Below are positions 18,743 to 30,017 of a DNA stretch of 64,000 nt, in pieces. Origin of the DNA: Phyllobacterium bourgognense (GTDB taxonomy: Bacteria; Pseudomonadota; Alphaproteobacteria; Rhizobiales; Rhizobiaceae). The notes under the pieces were generated by a model. It searched no databases, had not been told where the DNA came from, and saw only the letters and a list, made by a program, of their open reading frames with translations. The stretch lies in the NCBI RefSeq assembly GCF_003337575.1, contig NZ_QPJM01000014.1, positions 62,001-126,000 on the forward strand, given 5' to 3'. The translations under genes and the position numbers were made by a program. Numbering within the stretch: position 1 is the first letter of the stretch; each line of letters begins with the position of its first letter.

Positions 18743-18832
18743 TGGCGGAGAGGGAGGGATTTGAACCCCCGATGGAGTTGCCCCCATGCCGCATTTCGAG
18801 TGCGGTGCTTTCAACCACTCAGCCACCTCTCC
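18743..18832 (-). tRNA. tRNA-Ser(CGA)
   Basis: A 90-nucleotide class II tRNA on the minus strand. The 7-bp acceptor stem pairs GGAGAGG with CCTCTCC, followed by discriminator G and an encoded CCA. The anticodon stem CCGCA/TGCGG closes the loop CTCGAAA, giving anticodon CGA (reads UCG). A long variable arm and a TTCAAAT T-loop are present, as expected for serine tRNA. Confidence 0.97.
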
Positions 18833-18929
18833 GCGTAGGGGGATTGATATCCCCCGATCCATTTGCCGGATGTGAAACCCGGCTGATGCCGCGATGCCCC
18901 GAAGGGCTCGGCTTGAGCGTGCGACCGGC

Positions 18930-18958
18930 TAGATAGCGGGCAAAGCTTCCAGATACAA
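18930..18958 (-). promoter_or_regulatory. Candidate promoter for tRNA-Ser
   Basis: On the minus strand, TTGTAT and TATCTA are separated by exactly 17 bases, about 100 bases upstream of the tRNA 5' end. It is a moderate match to a housekeeping sigma promoter and the only such pair I see in this stretch. Confidence 0.35.
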
Positions 18959-18979
18959 GAGTAATTTGCGTTAAATTTC

Positions 18980-19008
18980 TTGACTCAGCAGCGAACCTGA
19001 TCCTATAA
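18980..19008 (+). promoter_or_regulatory. Candidate rplU-rpmA promoter
   Basis: TTGACT and CTATAA with a 17-base spacer, a strong match to the alphaproteobacterial housekeeping promoter. Transcription would begin near 19015 and leave a leader of about 160 bases before rplU. That leader contains a small hairpin (GCCGT-AAA-ACGGC). The tRNA-to-rplU spacer (18833-19175) holds no other gene I can support. Confidence 0.6.
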
Positions 19009-19175
19009 GCGCCGGTCAACTGGCGTGGGGGATTCTCCGCGCCGTTTGTTTTTGAATTCGGGTGCCTTTATTCTTATGCGTAAGAGTGCCTTTCGATCAA
19101 TCTGTCACGACTGACAAAAAGACGGTTATTGCCGTAAAACGGCATTAAACCGAACCGGACTCCGAAAGGGAAAAA

Positions 19176-19667
19176 ATGTTCGCAGTCATCAAGACCGGTG
19201 GTAAGCAGTATCGCGTTGCCGCCAATGACCTGTTGAAGGTCGAGAAAGTTGCCGGCAACGCCGGTGATATCGTTGAATTCGCCGAAGTTCTAATGGTTGG
19301 CGTCGGAGCTGATGCAACGATCGGTGCTCCTGTTGTCGGTGGCGCGCTGGTGACAGCCGAAGTCGTCGAGCAGGGCCGTGCACGCAAGGTCATCGCCTTC
19401 AAGAAGCGTCGTCGCCAGAATTCCAAGCGTACGCGCGGTCATCGTCAGGAGTTGACGACGATCCGTATCTCGGAAATCCTGACCGATGGCGCGAAGCCTT
19501 CCAAGAAAGCTGCTGAAAAGCCGGTGAAGAAGGAAGCTGCTCCGAAGGCTGAAGCTGCTGCTGCGGACGTAGTTGCAGATTCTGGCGAGACGAAAGCCGC
19601 CCCAAAGGCCAAAGCTGCGCCGAAGAAGGCTGCTGCCAAGGCTGAGAAGCCCGCATCGGGCGAATAA
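19176..19667 (+). CDS. rplU: 50S ribosomal protein L21 with a long Ala/Lys-rich tail
   Basis: L21 of the large ribosomal subunit. The first ~103 residues are the canonical protein ([20 protein letters not shown] through [17 protein letters not shown]). About 60 further residues form a low-complexity Ala/Lys/Glu/Pro tail. The usual bacterial length is about 103, so at 163 residues it is extended, as in many rhizobia. Unlike some relatives I recall, this tail ends without a helix-hairpin-helix module. The start follows an AAAGGGA ribosome site. It is co-transcribed with rpmA after a 25-base gap. Confidence 0.97.
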   Translation: MFAVIKTGGKQYRVAANDLLKVEKVAGNAGDIVEFAEVLMVGVGADATIGAPVVGGALVTAEVVEQGRARKVIAFKKRRRQNSKRTRGHRQELTTIRISEILTDGAKPSKKAAEKPVKKEAAPKAEAAAADVVADSGETKAAPKAKAAPKKAAAKAEKPASGE

Positions 19668-19692
19668 GAACAAGATTTAGAGGAGCAATCCG

Positions 19693-19965
19693 ATGGCACA
19701 TAAAAAAGCTGGTGGTTCGTCACGCAACGGTCGTGATTCCGAATCCAAGCGCCTTGGCGTGAAGAAGTTTGGTGGCGAGAAGGTTCTTGCCGGTAACATT
19801 CTCGTGCGTCAACGTGGAACCAAATGGCATCCCGGCGTCAACGTTGGCCTGGGCAAGGATCACACCCTGTTTGCACTTGAAGCAGGCACTGTCTCCTTCC
19901 GCACCAAAGCCAACGGCCGTAGCTACGTGTCGATCGTCAACCCGATCGCCGAAGCAGCAGAATAG
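19693..19965 (+). CDS. rpmA: 50S ribosomal protein L27
   Basis: A 90-residue L27, near the peptidyl-transferase centre. It starts directly with the mature-type [20 protein letters not shown] sequence, so no N-terminal processing extension is present. The conserved [11 protein letters not shown] and [13 protein letters not shown] stretches are intact. AGAGGAG lies just upstream. It is followed by a strong hairpin that probably ends the rplU-rpmA transcript. Confidence 0.98.
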   Translation: MAHKKAGGSSRNGRDSESKRLGVKKFGGEKVLAGNILVRQRGTKWHPGVNVGLGKDHTLFALEAGTVSFRTKANGRSYVSIVNPIAEAAE

Positions 19966-20027
19966 CCGGTCCTGCTTGAAGCACCGGCGTCCCATCGGAC
20001 CCGGTGTATGGCAACTGCCAAAAGATC

Positions 20028-20062
20028 AAAGGGGAGATGGGATAACCACCCATCTCCCCTTT
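20028..20062 (+). terminator. Hairpin terminator after rpmA
   Basis: A perfect 14-bp stem (AAAGGGGAGATGGG with its complement) around a 7-base loop, ending in a short T run. It lies 62 bases after rpmA and 20 bases before the acetyltransferase start, so it marks the operon boundary. Confidence 0.8.
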
Positions 20063-20082
20063 CGTGTCTGGAGGATAGACAA

Positions 20083-20703
20083 ATGGTTGCTGAAATACTG
20101 GAAGACGATGAAGAACGGCTGGATCTGATAGACTGTCCCGTTCTTGTTACGGAACGTCTCGTTCTGCGAGCGCCACGTAACGAGGATGTGGATGCAATTG
20201 CCCGTCTCGCCGATAACCTTCACGTGGCCGAAATGCTTTCCCGCATGCCGCACCCCTATACGAAGGAACATGCGGTGGATTTCGTGCGCCGCGCCAATGC
20301 GGGCGAGATCGGCAAATGCGTCTATGCCATTACATTGGCGCAATCGGGCGCGTTCATTGGTTGCTGCGGTATAAATTATCGTCGCAACAAGGATGAACAT
20401 GCGCCTTACCGCAAGGAAGAGTTGGAGATCGGCTACTGGCTGGGCGAATCCTACTGGGGCAAGGGTTATGCAACCGAAGCCGCGCATGCGCTGGTCGATC
20501 TGGTGTTCAGAGCAACACAAGTCGAAAAACTCTATGCTTCTTGCCGCGTGTCCAACAATGCTTCACGTCGGGTGATCTATAAAAGCGGTTTCCAGTATAC
20601 CAACACCGGTATGATGGATTCGATCACTGCCGGGAATGTTCCTGTCGAACGTTACATGCTCGACAGGAGGACGTGGATCGGTCTTCGCAGCTGGACTTCA
20701 TAA
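20083..20703 (+). CDS. GNAT-family N-acetyltransferase (RimJ/RimL-like)
   Basis: A 206-residue acetyltransferase. It has the RimJ-type opening VTERLVLRAPRNEDVDAIA, a beta-4 strand (IGCCGINYR), and the acetyl-CoA motif GYWLGESYWGKGYATEAA in which the glycines bind pyrophosphate. SNNASRRVIYKSGFQ follows as the C-terminal conserved block. The start is MVAEILEDDEE, with GGAGG eight bases upstream. A longer frame from 20008 would run through the rpmA terminator and is rejected. Location between rpmA and obgE is conserved in rhizobia. The acceptor is unknown; ribosomal or tRNA-related proteins are possible by family only. Confidence 0.9.
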   Translation: MVAEILEDDEERLDLIDCPVLVTERLVLRAPRNEDVDAIARLADNLHVAEMLSRMPHPYTKEHAVDFVRRANAGEIGKCVYAITLAQSGAFIGCCGINYRRNKDEHAPYRKEELEIGYWLGESYWGKGYATEAAHALVDLVFRATQVEKLYASCRVSNNASRRVIYKSGFQYTNTGMMDSITAGNVPVERYMLDRRTWIGLRSWTS

Positions 20704-20708
20704 CCAAT

Positions 20709-20741
20709 CTGGTCGTCTCCAACATCGGAGCGACCAGTTTT
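20709..20741 (+). terminator. Hairpin terminator after the GNAT gene
   Basis: CTGGTCG pairs with CGACCAG and, after one bulged T, CTCC pairs with GGAG around a 6-base loop. TTTT follows. It lies between the acetyltransferase stop and obgE. Confidence 0.65.
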
Positions 20742-20788
20742 CATTTCGAGGATTTTACTGTAATGCCTCGGAACATCAAAAGGACTGA

Positions 20789-21829
<1,041 letters not shown>

Positions 21830-21837
21830 GTCGTAAA

Positions 21838-23028
21838 ATGTCCGTGGAATCAGTCCAACTCCGAGGTGGCGAAGAGCAAGTGAATTCACTACCGAAGCTT
21901 GCGTCCTATCGCCGGATCGTTGTCAAGATTGGCTCGGCCTTGCTCGTTGATCGTGTCACCGGCCTCAAGCGTGATTGGCTTGAGAGCCTTGGCACCGACG
22001 TTGCGGCCTTAAGCGCATCGGGCGTGGAAATGCTGATTGTATCCTCCGGCGCGATTGCGCTTGGCCGGACGGTGCTTGGTTTGCCAAAGGGCGCATTGCG
22101 GCTCGAAGAAAGTCAGGCTGCAGCTGCCGCCGGCCAGATCGAATTGGCCAAAGCTTATGCTGAGGTTTTGAGCCATCACAAATTGCGCGCCGGACAAATT
22201 CTTCTGACCCTTGCCGACACTGAAGAACGCCGCCGTTATCTCAATGCGCGCGCGACGGTGGGAACCTTGTTGCGATTGAAGGCAGTTCCCGTCATCAACG
22301 AAAATGACACGGTTGCCACCACCGAAATCCGCTATGGCGACAATGACCGGCTTGCTGCACGGGTTGCGACCATGATGGGCGCGGACCTCCTGATCCTGCT
22401 TTCAGATATCGATGGGCTCTATACTGCCCCGCCGCATCAGAATCCTCATGCGCAATTTTTACCCGTTGTTGATGCGATTACACCCGATGTCGAAGCGATG
22501 GCTGGTGCAGCCGCATCGGAATATTCGCGCGGCGGCATGAAAACCAAGCTGGATGCGGGTAAGATCGCCAATGCGGCGGGAACAGCCATGATCATCGCCT
22601 CCGGCACGCGGCTAAACCCGCTGGCCGCCATCGATCGGGGTGAGCGCTCCACAATGTTCAAAGCCAGCTTGACGCCGGTCAATGCCTGGAAAACCTGGAT
22701 ATCCGGCAATCTTGAACCATCCGGGCGGCTGGTGATCGACGAGGGTGCGCTTGTCGCTCTCAAATCCGGCAAGTCATTGCTTGCTGCCGGCGTTCGCGAA
22801 GTTGCGGGCCAGTTTACACGGGGCGATACAGTCGCTGTGTTCGGACCCGATGGCCATGAGGCAGCTCGCGGGCTTATTGCCTACGACGCTGCCGATGCCG
22901 TAAAGATTGCGGGGCGCAAGACCAATGAGATTGGCACGATTCTCGGTTATGATGCCCGTTCCGCGATGATCCATCGCGATGATCTGGTGGTGCGTGCCGC
23001 AAAGCGCGCTGCGACGGCCAAGGAGTAA
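21838..23028 (+). CDS. proB: Glutamate 5-kinase
   Basis: First enzyme of proline synthesis, phosphorylating glutamate. The amino-acid kinase domain has [24 protein letters not shown], the INENDTVAT substrate loop and [17 protein letters not shown] domain fills the C-terminus (about the last 110 residues). The start is uncertain. An ATG at 21838 lacks a ribosome site, while a GTG at 21880 sits closer to the usual family start and has GAGGTGG upstream; the true protein may be 14 residues shorter. A TTG at 21826 would overlap the obgE stop. It is tightly linked to proA (3-base gap). Confidence 0.95.
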   Translation: MSVESVQLRGGEEQVNSLPKLASYRRIVVKIGSALLVDRVTGLKRDWLESLGTDVAALSASGVEMLIVSSGAIALGRTVLGLPKGALRLEESQAAAAAGQIELAKAYAEVLSHHKLRAGQILLTLADTEERRRYLNARATVGTLLRLKAVPVINENDTVATTEIRYGDNDRLAARVATMMGADLLILLSDIDGLYTAPPHQNPHAQFLPVVDAITPDVEAMAGAAASEYSRGGMKTKLDAGKIANAAGTAMIIASGTRLNPLAAIDRGERSTMFKASLTPVNAWKTWISGNLEPSGRLVIDEGALVALKSGKSLLAAGVREVAGQFTRGDTVAVFGPDGHEAARGLIAYDAADAVKIAGRKTNEIGTILGYDARSAMIHRDDLVVRAAKRAATAKE

Positions 23029-23031
23029 GAG

Positions 23032-24315
23032 ATGGTGCGACGAGTGGATAAAGACCTGCCGGTTGCCGAATTGATGGCCGAAATCGGCCGCAAGGCACGC
23101 GCCGCCGCGCAATCTCTTGCCACTGCGTCTCCTGACAAGAAAACAGCAGCGCTGGCAGCTATGGCAGACGCCGTTGATAGGCGTGCGGCTGACATTCTCG
23201 AAGCCAATGACCGCGACATTGCGGACGGCAAAAATGCAGGCATGTCGCCAGCGTTATTGGACCGGCTCAAACTTGACCATAACCGGGTTGCCGGGATTTC
23301 CGCGAGCATTCGTGCAATAGCCGGTCTCAAGGATCCGGTTGGAGACGTCATTGCCGAATGGGATCGCCCGAATGGACTGCATATCGAACGCGTCCGCACT
23401 CCCCTCGGCGTTATTGGTGTGATCTACGAGAGCCGGCCGAATGTAACTGCGGATGCAGGTGCGCTATGCCTTAAATCCGGTAACGCTGTGATCTTGCGCG
23501 GCGGTTCGGATTCCGCACATTCGTCGAAGGCTATCCATGAAGCCTTGCTCGAGGGACTCGCAGCTGTCGATCTTCCGGAGGCCGCGATCCAATTGGTGCC
23601 GACCACCGATCGCGCTGCCGTTGGCGAAATGCTCAAAGGTCTTGATGGAAACCTCGACGTGATCATTCCGCGCGGCGGCAAAAGCCTGGTTGCCCGGGTA
23701 CAAGCTGAAGCCCGTGTGCCGGTGTTTGCCCATCTTGAGGGTCTTTGCCACCTCTACATCGATGCCTCTGCTGATTTGGCGATGGCGCGCAAGATTGTCG
23801 TCAATGCCAAGATGCGCCGTACCGGCGTATGCGGTTCGGCCGAGACGCTGCTTGTCGACAGGCTTGTTGCACCAACCCATCTGGTGCCACTCCTTGAAGA
23901 CCTACGTTCAGCGGGTTGCGAAATTCGTGGTGACGACGGAGTCGTGAAGCTCTTCGCGAGTGCCAAACCTGCCACTGAGGGAGATTGGTGCACTGAATAT
24001 CTCGATGCGATCATTTCAGTGAAGCTCGTTGATGGTGTGCACGGCGCAATACAGCATATCAATCATTATTCCTCACATCATACCGAAGCTGTCGTTGCCG
24101 AAGACCCTCGCATCGTGGAGCGGTTTTTCAACGAGATCGACTCGGCCATTCTTTTGCATAATGCCTCTACGCAGTTTGCTGACGGCGGTGAATTCGGCAT
24201 GGGCGCCGAGATCGGAATTGCCACCGGCAAGATGCATGCGCGGGGTCCAGTGGGGGTCGAGCAGCTGACCTCGTTCAAATACCGTGTGCGCGGCAGCGGC
24301 CAGACTCGTCCGTGA
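23032..24315 (+). CDS. proA: Gamma-glutamyl phosphate reductase
   Basis: Second enzyme of proline synthesis, reducing glutamyl 5-phosphate with NADPH (427 residues). Diagnostic stretches are [19 protein letters not shown], the nucleotide-binding [19 protein letters not shown], and the catalytic cysteine in [15 protein letters not shown]. The C-terminal [13 protein letters not shown] and [20 protein letters not shown] blocks are intact. AAGGAG precedes the ATG. Its stop overlaps the nadD GTG start by four bases, so the two are probably translationally coupled. Confidence 0.98.
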   Translation: MVRRVDKDLPVAELMAEIGRKARAAAQSLATASPDKKTAALAAMADAVDRRAADILEANDRDIADGKNAGMSPALLDRLKLDHNRVAGISASIRAIAGLKDPVGDVIAEWDRPNGLHIERVRTPLGVIGVIYESRPNVTADAGALCLKSGNAVILRGGSDSAHSSKAIHEALLEGLAAVDLPEAAIQLVPTTDRAAVGEMLKGLDGNLDVIIPRGGKSLVARVQAEARVPVFAHLEGLCHLYIDASADLAMARKIVVNAKMRRTGVCGSAETLLVDRLVAPTHLVPLLEDLRSAGCEIRGDDGVVKLFASAKPATEGDWCTEYLDAIISVKLVDGVHGAIQHINHYSSHHTEAVVAEDPRIVERFFNEIDSAILLHNASTQFADGGEFGMGAEIGIATGKMHARGPVGVEQLTSFKYRVRGSGQTRP

Positions 24316-24968
24316 CGATAAAGGCAAGTTTACAAACGAGCTTTCCAGGCGTCAGTAAGGCGCATCTGCGCATGCCTTTCGTCGAAAAGGGTATGACGGT
24401 GGGGCTGTTTGGCGGTTCCTTCAATCCGCCACACGCAGGTCACGCGCTGGTGACTGAAATTGCACTGCGCCGCCTGAAGCTTGACCAGCTCTGGTGGATT
24501 GTCACGCCGGGCAATCCGTTGAAGGATACGCGCCATCTGGCGCCATTGGCAGATCGCCTGGAACGCTGTGAAAAACTGATTCACGACCCCCGTGTGAAAA
24601 TTACGGCATTCGAAGCCGCCCACAATATACGCTACACCGCCGACGCGCTGGCTATGATCAAAGCCCGCAACCCGGGTGTGCATTTTGTCTGGATCATGGG
24701 TGCGGACAATCTTGCGGACTTCCACCTCTGGCAGCGCTGGCAAAAGATCGCTTTGACCTTTCCGATTGCTGTTATCGATCGTCCGGGATCCACTTTGGCG
24801 TTCCTTTCATCCCGTATGGCCAAGACGTTTGGTTATGCGCGTATCGATGAGGACGACGCGCCGATCCTGGCCCGTTCACGTGCGCCAGCTTGGACTTTCA
24901 TTCATGGGCCGAGGTCATTGCTGTCATCGACTGCTATTCGCAACGGTGTGATGAAACCAAAGACGTGA
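24312..24968 (+). CDS. nadD: Nicotinate-nucleotide adenylyltransferase
   Basis: Adenylates nicotinate mononucleotide in NAD synthesis (218 residues). The nucleotidyl-transferase motif [17 protein letters not shown] is present, and the C-terminal SSTAIRNG motif matches the ISSTxxR signature. The GTG start overlaps the proA stop. An ATG at 24372 would give a protein 20 residues shorter that begins nearer the usual family start, and it remains possible. The following 190 bases to rsfS hold no gene I can support. Confidence 0.95.
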   Translation: MTIKASLQTSFPGVSKAHLRMPFVEKGMTVGLFGGSFNPPHAGHALVTEIALRRLKLDQLWWIVTPGNPLKDTRHLAPLADRLERCEKLIHDPRVKITAFEAAHNIRYTADALAMIKARNPGVHFVWIMGADNLADFHLWQRWQKIALTFPIAVIDRPGSTLAFLSSRMAKTFGYARIDEDDAPILARSRAPAWTFIHGPRSLLSSTAIRNGVMKPKT

Positions 24969-25158
24969 AGCAGCGTTTCAACTACGCGCCCCACCATACG
25001 GAGCATGGCCGCAACAGCGAGTTAGTTCGATATGACGTCTTGAAACTGTCATGCGACTCTGCCTATCTTATTGGTGTGCAGTACGGGTACAAACTGCGTT
25101 ACGTTGTTCTTAAGGGAAAGGAAATACACTGAGAACAGCATTTCAAAAGAAGGATGCC

Positions 25159-25542
25159 TTGGCACCTTCACCGGCAGAGATGAACGGTATCAATTCCGTA
25201 TCTCTTGCCCTTCAATCGGTCCTTGCCAGTCTTGAAGACGCAAAGGCCGAAAATATTATTCCCATCGACCTTCGAGGCAAGTCCGTCATTGCTGATCATA
25301 TGATCATCGCATCGGGACGTTCGCATCGTCATGTAGCGGCGGTTGCGGACCAACTTTTGCGTGCTCTGAAAGAGAGCGGGCATGGCAACAACGCCAAAAT
25401 CGAAGGTCTTTCCGGCGGCGATTGGGTGTTGATCGACACGGGCGACATCATCATTCATATTTTCCGTCCCGAAGTTCGTGAGTTCTACAACCTCGAAAAG
25501 ATGTGGCAGGCTCCCGAACTCGACGGAGAGACCGTCCACTAG
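25159..25542 (+). CDS. rsfS: Ribosomal silencing factor RsfS
   Basis: A 127-residue Iojap/DUF143 protein that binds L14 and blocks 30S-50S joining during starvation. The core motifs are SVIADHMIIASGRSHRHV, GDWVLIDTGDIIIHIF and RPEVREFYNLEKMW. I take a TTG start because AAGGA lies about five bases upstream; an ATG at 25180 has a weaker site. Location between nadD and rlmH is the standard rhizobial arrangement. Confidence 0.95.
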   Translation: MAPSPAEMNGINSVSLALQSVLASLEDAKAENIIPIDLRGKSVIADHMIIASGRSHRHVAAVADQLLRALKESGHGNNAKIEGLSGGDWVLIDTGDIIIHIFRPEVREFYNLEKMWQAPELDGETVH

Positions 25543-25596
25543 CAGGTGGATCGGAGCGTCGAACAACACGGTGCTCTGAACTGTTGATAGATTTTG

Positions 25597-25646
25597 CCGG
25601 TTCTGAACCGGAGGAGGGGTTTCGGGCTGCCAAAGGCCTGGAACCC
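25597..25646 (+). promoter_or_regulatory. Two stem-loops in the rlmH leader
   Basis: CCGGTT-CTG-AACCGG (25597-25611) is followed by an 11-pair stem, including two G-U pairs (25617-25627 with 25636-25646, 8-base loop). The second stem ends directly against the GGAG of the rlmH ribosome site. There is no T run, so this looks more like mRNA leader structure than a terminator. Confidence 0.45.
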
Positions 25647-25656
25647 GGAGTGAGCC

Positions 25657-26139
25657 ATGCGTATCACTGTCTTTGCCGTGGGCCGGATGAAGTCTGGCCC
25701 CGAACGAGAGCTGGCAGATCGCTATTTGGACCGCCTGAAAAAGACGGGTGTTCCGCTCGGGCTTGAATTCACATCCGTTATCGAAATTGCGGAAAGCAGA
25801 GCGTCTCAGGCAGAACTGCGCAAGCAGGAAGAGTCTGCGAAAGTTCTTGAGGCACTCGACCAAGGTGGCGTGCTCATTCTCCTGGACGAGCGCGGTAAGA
25901 CGATGCCCTCAGAGGCCTTCGCGGCATCGGTTGCGAGGTTTCGCGATGATGGCAAGCGTCAGCTCCTGATGGCGATCGGTGGCCCTGACGGACACGACGC
26001 TTCACTGAGGGATCGTGCCGATGTCGTTTTGGCACTTGGCGCGATGACGTGGCCGCACCAGATTGTTCGTATTCTCGTTGCAGAACAACTTTACCGGGCG
26101 ACGACAATCCTCGCGGGTCATCCCTACCATCGCAGTTGA
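25657..26139 (+). CDS. rlmH: 23S rRNA (pseudouridine1915-N3)-methyltransferase RlmH
   Basis: A 160-residue SPOUT methyltransferase that modifies helix 69 of 23S rRNA in assembled 70S ribosomes. It has LILLDERGKTMPSEAFA, the AdoMet knot region LLMAIGGPDGHD, and the C-terminal LGAMTWPHQIVRILVAEQLY plus HPYHRS, all diagnostic. GGAG lies six bases upstream of the ATG, immediately after a strong stem-loop. It probably shares transcription with rsfS. Confidence 0.97.
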   Translation: MRITVFAVGRMKSGPERELADRYLDRLKKTGVPLGLEFTSVIEIAESRASQAELRKQEESAKVLEALDQGGVLILLDERGKTMPSEAFAASVARFRDDGKRQLLMAIGGPDGHDASLRDRADVVLALGAMTWPHQIVRILVAEQLYRATTILAGHPYHRS

Positions 26140-26304
26140 AATTCATTCAGCTCTCATTCATGCCCACAACTCATAATGGCGGCTCAGAGATCATTACGAA
26201 AATATAATGATCTCAATACTGTTCGGGCGAACCGCTCATCTCCATTTCTTGCTAAGATGGATCGGGAAAAGTGTCGTTCGTCGGCGCAAAAAGGTGGACG
26301 GTTG

Positions 26305-27597
26305 ATGAGCAAAATAGCCAAGCAAGGCAAGGCATCCCCTGCCGAGTCCAACGTGACCTTCATTCCGGCCACCTTAAAGCCGGATCGAAGAAAGAAGCGG
26401 TCCCGTCTGTGGATATGGCTTCCCGTCATCCTCGCGGTAGCAGGGGCAGGTTATTACGCATGGATAAACTACAGCGCATCAATAGCGAGTACTGCCGTGA
26501 TCACTCAAGCGGTCGTACGTGGTGACATCGAGAATGCAGTTACCGCCGTCGGCACGTTCGACTCAATCAAGTCGGTAGATGCCGGCGCTCAGGTGTCCGG
26601 GCAGCTCAAGGTGCTGCATGTCGAGATTGGCGATACGGTCACCCAAAATCAGCTTATTGGCGAGATCGATCCTGCCACCATACAGAACAGGATTGAAATC
26701 GATCAGGCGGAACTCGCCAATCTGCAGGCACAGCTGATTTCGAAGAACGCGCAGCTGGTGCTGAAGCAGGCCAATATCGACCGCCAGCGCAATCTTGTGG
26801 CGACGCGCAGCGTTTCACAATCTACGCTGGATCAAGCTATCGCCGACCTCGCGGCGGCCGAAGCGGATGTGAATGCCCTGGCAGCACAGATACGCAAACA
26901 GCAGGCGACATTGGCCGGTGATCAGGTCGATCTCGGTTACACGAAGATCTATGCGCCCATGGCGGGCACGATCGCTGCTGTCCCGGTTAAAGAGGGCCAG
27001 ACTCTGAATGCCAGCCAAACGGCGCCGACGATCGCAACGATTGCGGATTTGTCGACGATGACGGTGAAGGCACAAGTCTCGGAGGCTGATGTCAGCAAGC
27101 TCAAGATCGGCATGGATGCGTATTTCACTTTGCTGGGGCAGCCAGGCAAGCGTTACAAGGGAAAGTTGCGGCAGATCCAGCCGACCCCAGATATCCAGAA
27201 CAATGTCGTGCTCTACTACGCTTTGTTTGATGTTCCGAACCCTGATGGCGATCTCATGATTTCAATGAGTGCGCAGGTGTTTTTCGTACAGTCGGCTGCA
27301 AACGATGTGCTTGTTGTGCCAAGTTCTGCAGTTAGCAGTTCTGACGGATCGCGTCGCGCGGGAACCGGCGACAAAGCTCACAAGGCTGAGGTTGTGGTCG
27401 TGACCACCGCTGGCTCTCAGGAAACTCGCAAGGTAGAGGTGGGTGTCCGCAACCGTGTCAGCGCCGAGATCAAGAGTGGGCTGAAGGAAGGTGAACTCGT
27501 GGTCGTCGGCCAGGGAGGCGAAAGCAACGGCGCAAGCACGAGCCGTAATTCGGGTAATCGCTCGCAGCGCGGCATGCGTATGCCGCCGATGTTCTGA
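26305..27597 (+). CDS. macA: MacA-type [11 protein letters not shown] adaptor of an ABC efflux pump
   Basis: A 430-residue membrane fusion protein. One N-terminal membrane segment ([19 protein letters not shown]) is followed by a lipoyl half-motif ([19 protein letters not shown]), a coiled-coil hairpin (about residues 120-210), the second half-motif ([20 protein letters not shown]) and a beta-barrel region. The partner is the MacB-type protein two bases downstream, and an outer-membrane channel from elsewhere would complete the pump. The start is MSKIAKQ, with AGGTGG upstream; a longer in-frame start 43 codons earlier is not supported. The exported compound is not predictable, though MacAB systems move macrolides, peptides and siderophores. 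Confidence 0.9.
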   Translation: MSKIAKQGKASPAESNVTFIPATLKPDRRKKRSRLWIWLPVILAVAGAGYYAWINYSASIASTAVITQAVVRGDIENAVTAVGTFDSIKSVDAGAQVSGQLKVLHVEIGDTVTQNQLIGEIDPATIQNRIEIDQAELANLQAQLISKNAQLVLKQANIDRQRNLVATRSVSQSTLDQAIADLAAAEADVNALAAQIRKQQATLAGDQVDLGYTKIYAPMAGTIAAVPVKEGQTLNASQTAPTIATIADLSTMTVKAQVSEADVSKLKIGMDAYFTLLGQPGKRYKGKLRQIQPTPDIQNNVVLYYALFDVPNPDGDLMISMSAQVFFVQSAANDVLVVPSSAVSSSDGSRRAGTGDKAHKAEVVVVTTAGSQETRKVEVGVRNRVSAEIKSGLKEGELVVVGQGGESNGASTSRNSGNRSQRGMRMPPMF

Positions 27598-27599
27598 CG

Positions 27600-29543
27600 A
27601 TGACCGCCCTCATCTCGCTCAGAGACATAAGCAAGACGTATCACAATGGCGACCTCGCCGTTGAGGTCCTTCACGGAATATCGCTTGATATCGAGGCGGG
27701 CGAATTCGTCGCGATCATCGGGCAATCCGGTTCGGGCAAGTCGACGCTGATGAATATTCTCGGCTGTCTCGACCAGCCGACCAGCGGTGCTTATCTGCTC
27801 GACGGCGAACACGTTTCTGGCTTTGAGCCTGATGAACTTGCCGGATTACGCAGGCGCACATTTGGCTTTGTCTTCCAAAGCTACAATCTCATCCCGACCG
27901 CCAGTGCGCAGGAGAATGTCGAAGTCCCGGCCGTCTATGCGGGCGCGTCGGCGCGCGACAGGCATGACCGGGCAGAGGCGCTGCTCAGCTCATTGAAGCT
28001 TGGGGACCGGCTCGATCATCGTCCGAACCAGCTTTCTGGCGGTCAGCAGCAACGTGTCTCCATCGCGCGGGCTTTGATGAATGGCGGTCGGGTCATCCTT
28101 GCGGACGAACCGACCGGCGCTCTCGACAGCCAGAGCGGCGACGAAGTCATGGCGCTGCTGCGTAGCATGAACGAGAGTGGTCACACGATCATAGTCATTA
28201 CCCATTCACGCGAAGTTGCGGAACAGGCCGACCGGCTCATCGAATTGCGGGACGGCCGAATTATCTCGGACCGGACCAAAAAGGGTCGCAGCAATCCCGA
28301 AGCCGCAACAGGCCTCAAGCAAAAGGCTTTCGAGGGTGTTGCCGCAATCGCCGATATTTCCGAAGCTATCAAAATGGCCCTCCGTGCATTGCGGGCCAAC
28401 CTGTTCCGCACAATTCTCACACTGCTCGGTATTGTCATCGGTGTCGGTTCTGTTGTGGCTATGCTCGCTATCGGCACGGGTGCGCAGAACTCTGTACTCG
28501 ACCGGATTTCTTCGATGGGATCCGATCTTTTGGTGATCCGCCCGAACATGGCCAATTTCCGCGGCGGTACGGGTGGCAGCGTCGTGACCCTGATTCCAGC
28601 TGATGCAGATGCCATCCTCGAACAGCCAAATGTTGCTTTCGCTGTTCCGGAAATGACGAGCACGGTGACGGTACGTTATGGGAATGTCGATTATCAGACG
28701 ACGGCCAATGGTACGGTTCCGCAGTTTACGCAGGCGAAATCCTGGACAGTGGGTAAGGGCGAGTTCATCAATCAGGATGACATGACCAATTACGCCCCGG
28801 TAGCAGTGCTTGGTCAAACTGTGGTCAAGACGCTCTTTGCCGACGGAACGGATCCCATTGGCAAGTATGTACTCGTCAACAAAATTCCATTCCAGATCAT
28901 CGGCGTGATGAGCGAAATGGGCGCAGGCATGGGCGGCAACGATCAGGACGATACGGTTCTGGTTCCCCTGACGACTGGAAGCATGCGGCTTTTCGGCCAG
29001 CGCAACGTGCGGACGATTACCGTGCAGGTAAAGGACGGGGCGGCGATCGACGCCACGCAGGAGACGATCCAGTCGCTTTTGGACAAACGTCACCAGAGAC
29101 AGGACACCCTCATCACCAATATGGCCTCCATTCGCGAAGCTGTCACCGAGACATCAAATACGCTGAAGCTGTTTCTTGGCGCTGTCGCGGCAATATCGCT
29201 CCTCGTCGGCGGAATCGGGGTCATGAATATCATGCTGGTAAGTGTCACGGAGCGAACTCGCGAGATCGGAGTTCGCATGGCAACGGGCGCGCGGCGCCGC
29301 GATATTCTGCTGCAGTTCATAATAGAGGCACTTGTGGTTTCGGCGATCGGTGGGGCGATCGGCGTCGCGGCAGGCATAGGGACTGGAGTACTGGCAAAGC
29401 TTCTCGGTGCACCGATCAGCTTCACGATCGGGCCGGTGGCGTTAGCTTTTGCCTGTTCATTCTTGACGGGGCTCGTCTTCGGGTACCTGCCGGCCAGGAA
29501 CGCCTCGCGGCTTCAGCCGGCAGTAGCACTCAGCTCAGAGTAA
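27600..29543 (+). CDS. macB: MacB-type ABC efflux permease/ATPase
   Basis: A 647-residue protein with an N-terminal ATPase and C-terminal permease. The ATPase has Walker [10 protein letters not shown], signature LSGGQQQR and Walker [13 protein letters not shown]. The permease has one membrane segment (about 265-290), a large [11 protein letters not shown] MacB_PCD domain and three C-terminal FtsX-like segments (from [20 protein letters not shown]). This is the MacB fold, which transmits force to the adaptor rather than carrying substrate through its own membrane domain. It starts two bases after the macA stop and ends four bases before the convergent DUF3011-like gene. Confidence 0.95.
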   Translation: MTALISLRDISKTYHNGDLAVEVLHGISLDIEAGEFVAIIGQSGSGKSTLMNILGCLDQPTSGAYLLDGEHVSGFEPDELAGLRRRTFGFVFQSYNLIPTASAQENVEVPAVYAGASARDRHDRAEALLSSLKLGDRLDHRPNQLSGGQQQRVSIARALMNGGRVILADEPTGALDSQSGDEVMALLRSMNESGHTIIVITHSREVAEQADRLIELRDGRIISDRTKKGRSNPEAATGLKQKAFEGVAAIADISEAIKMALRALRANLFRTILTLLGIVIGVGSVVAMLAIGTGAQNSVLDRISSMGSDLLVIRPNMANFRGGTGGSVVTLIPADADAILEQPNVAFAVPEMTSTVTVRYGNVDYQTTANGTVPQFTQAKSWTVGKGEFINQDDMTNYAPVAVLGQTVVKTLFADGTDPIGKYVLVNKIPFQIIGVMSEMGAGMGGNDQDDTVLVPLTTGSMRLFGQRNVRTITVQVKDGAAIDATQETIQSLLDKRHQRQDTLITNMASIREAVTETSNTLKLFLGAVAAISLLVGGIGVMNIMLVSVTERTREIGVRMATGARRRDILLQFIIEALVVSAIGGAIGVAAGIGTGVLAKLLGAPISFTIGPVALAFACSFLTGLVFGYLPARNASRLQPAVALSSE

Positions 29544-29547
29544 ACGC

Positions 29548-29901
29548 CTAAAAGTCGAGTTCAAGTTCGACGCCATTGTCACGCCGGCGGCGAGGGTACC
29601 GGTCGTCGTATCGGTCATCCTCCCGGTACCTGTCCCGGCCGCGTCTAGAATCGGTGAAGACCGCAGCACAACCCTTATCTACCCAGATAGCGCCGCGATT
29701 GTAGCCCCAGCTGTCGCCAGCTATGCAAGGTCTCTTGGAAATCTGCCTTGCAATGCGCGGGCGGCGCATGTCTGCATCGCATTCCCTGTATCTGAACTTA
29801 CGCGATTCGCATCTGACGGAATCTTGCGCCTGTGCGGGCAATACAGGCAAGAATTGCGCGCCGCCAAAAACTACAGCGAATGCCAGGATATATCGGTACA
29901 T
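29548..29901 (-). CDS. Small secreted DUF3011-like protein
   Basis: A 117-residue protein with a signal peptide (MYRYILAFAVVFGG, likely cleaved after AQA) and a cysteine-containing core reading SVRCESRKFRYRECDAD, SKRPCIAGDSWGYN and IWVDKGCAAVF. That core matches the DUF3011 pattern as I recall it. The C-terminus is rich in Arg and Asp. The function is unknown; such proteins are envelope-associated. The start at MYRYIL has GGAGAGGG upstream, whereas a frame starting 15 codons earlier lacks a site. It converges on macB with 4 bases between stops. Confidence 0.75.
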   Translation of the reverse strand: MYRYILAFAVVFGGAQFLPVLPAQAQDSVRCESRKFRYRECDADMRRPRIARQISKRPCIAGDSWGYNRGAIWVDKGCAAVFTDSRRGRDRYREDDRYDDRYPRRRRDNGVELELDF

Positions 29902-30017
29902 TTTCCCTCTCCGATACCGTTTCGAATCACCATTATGGTGCACCATTTTAAAGTCGAGTTGGCGATTTTTGTTCCGCGCTGGTTAATCATTATTTGGCCT
30001 GTGAAACTGTACCTCAT

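Noticed and set aside
20008-20082. Longer N-terminus for the GNAT acetyltransferase
   Set aside because: The extra 25 codons run through the rpmA terminator hairpin, while the inner ATG has GGAGG at ideal spacing.
24890-25132. 80-codon frame between nadD and rsfS
   Set aside because: It overlaps the nadD end, has no ribosome site and matches no family.
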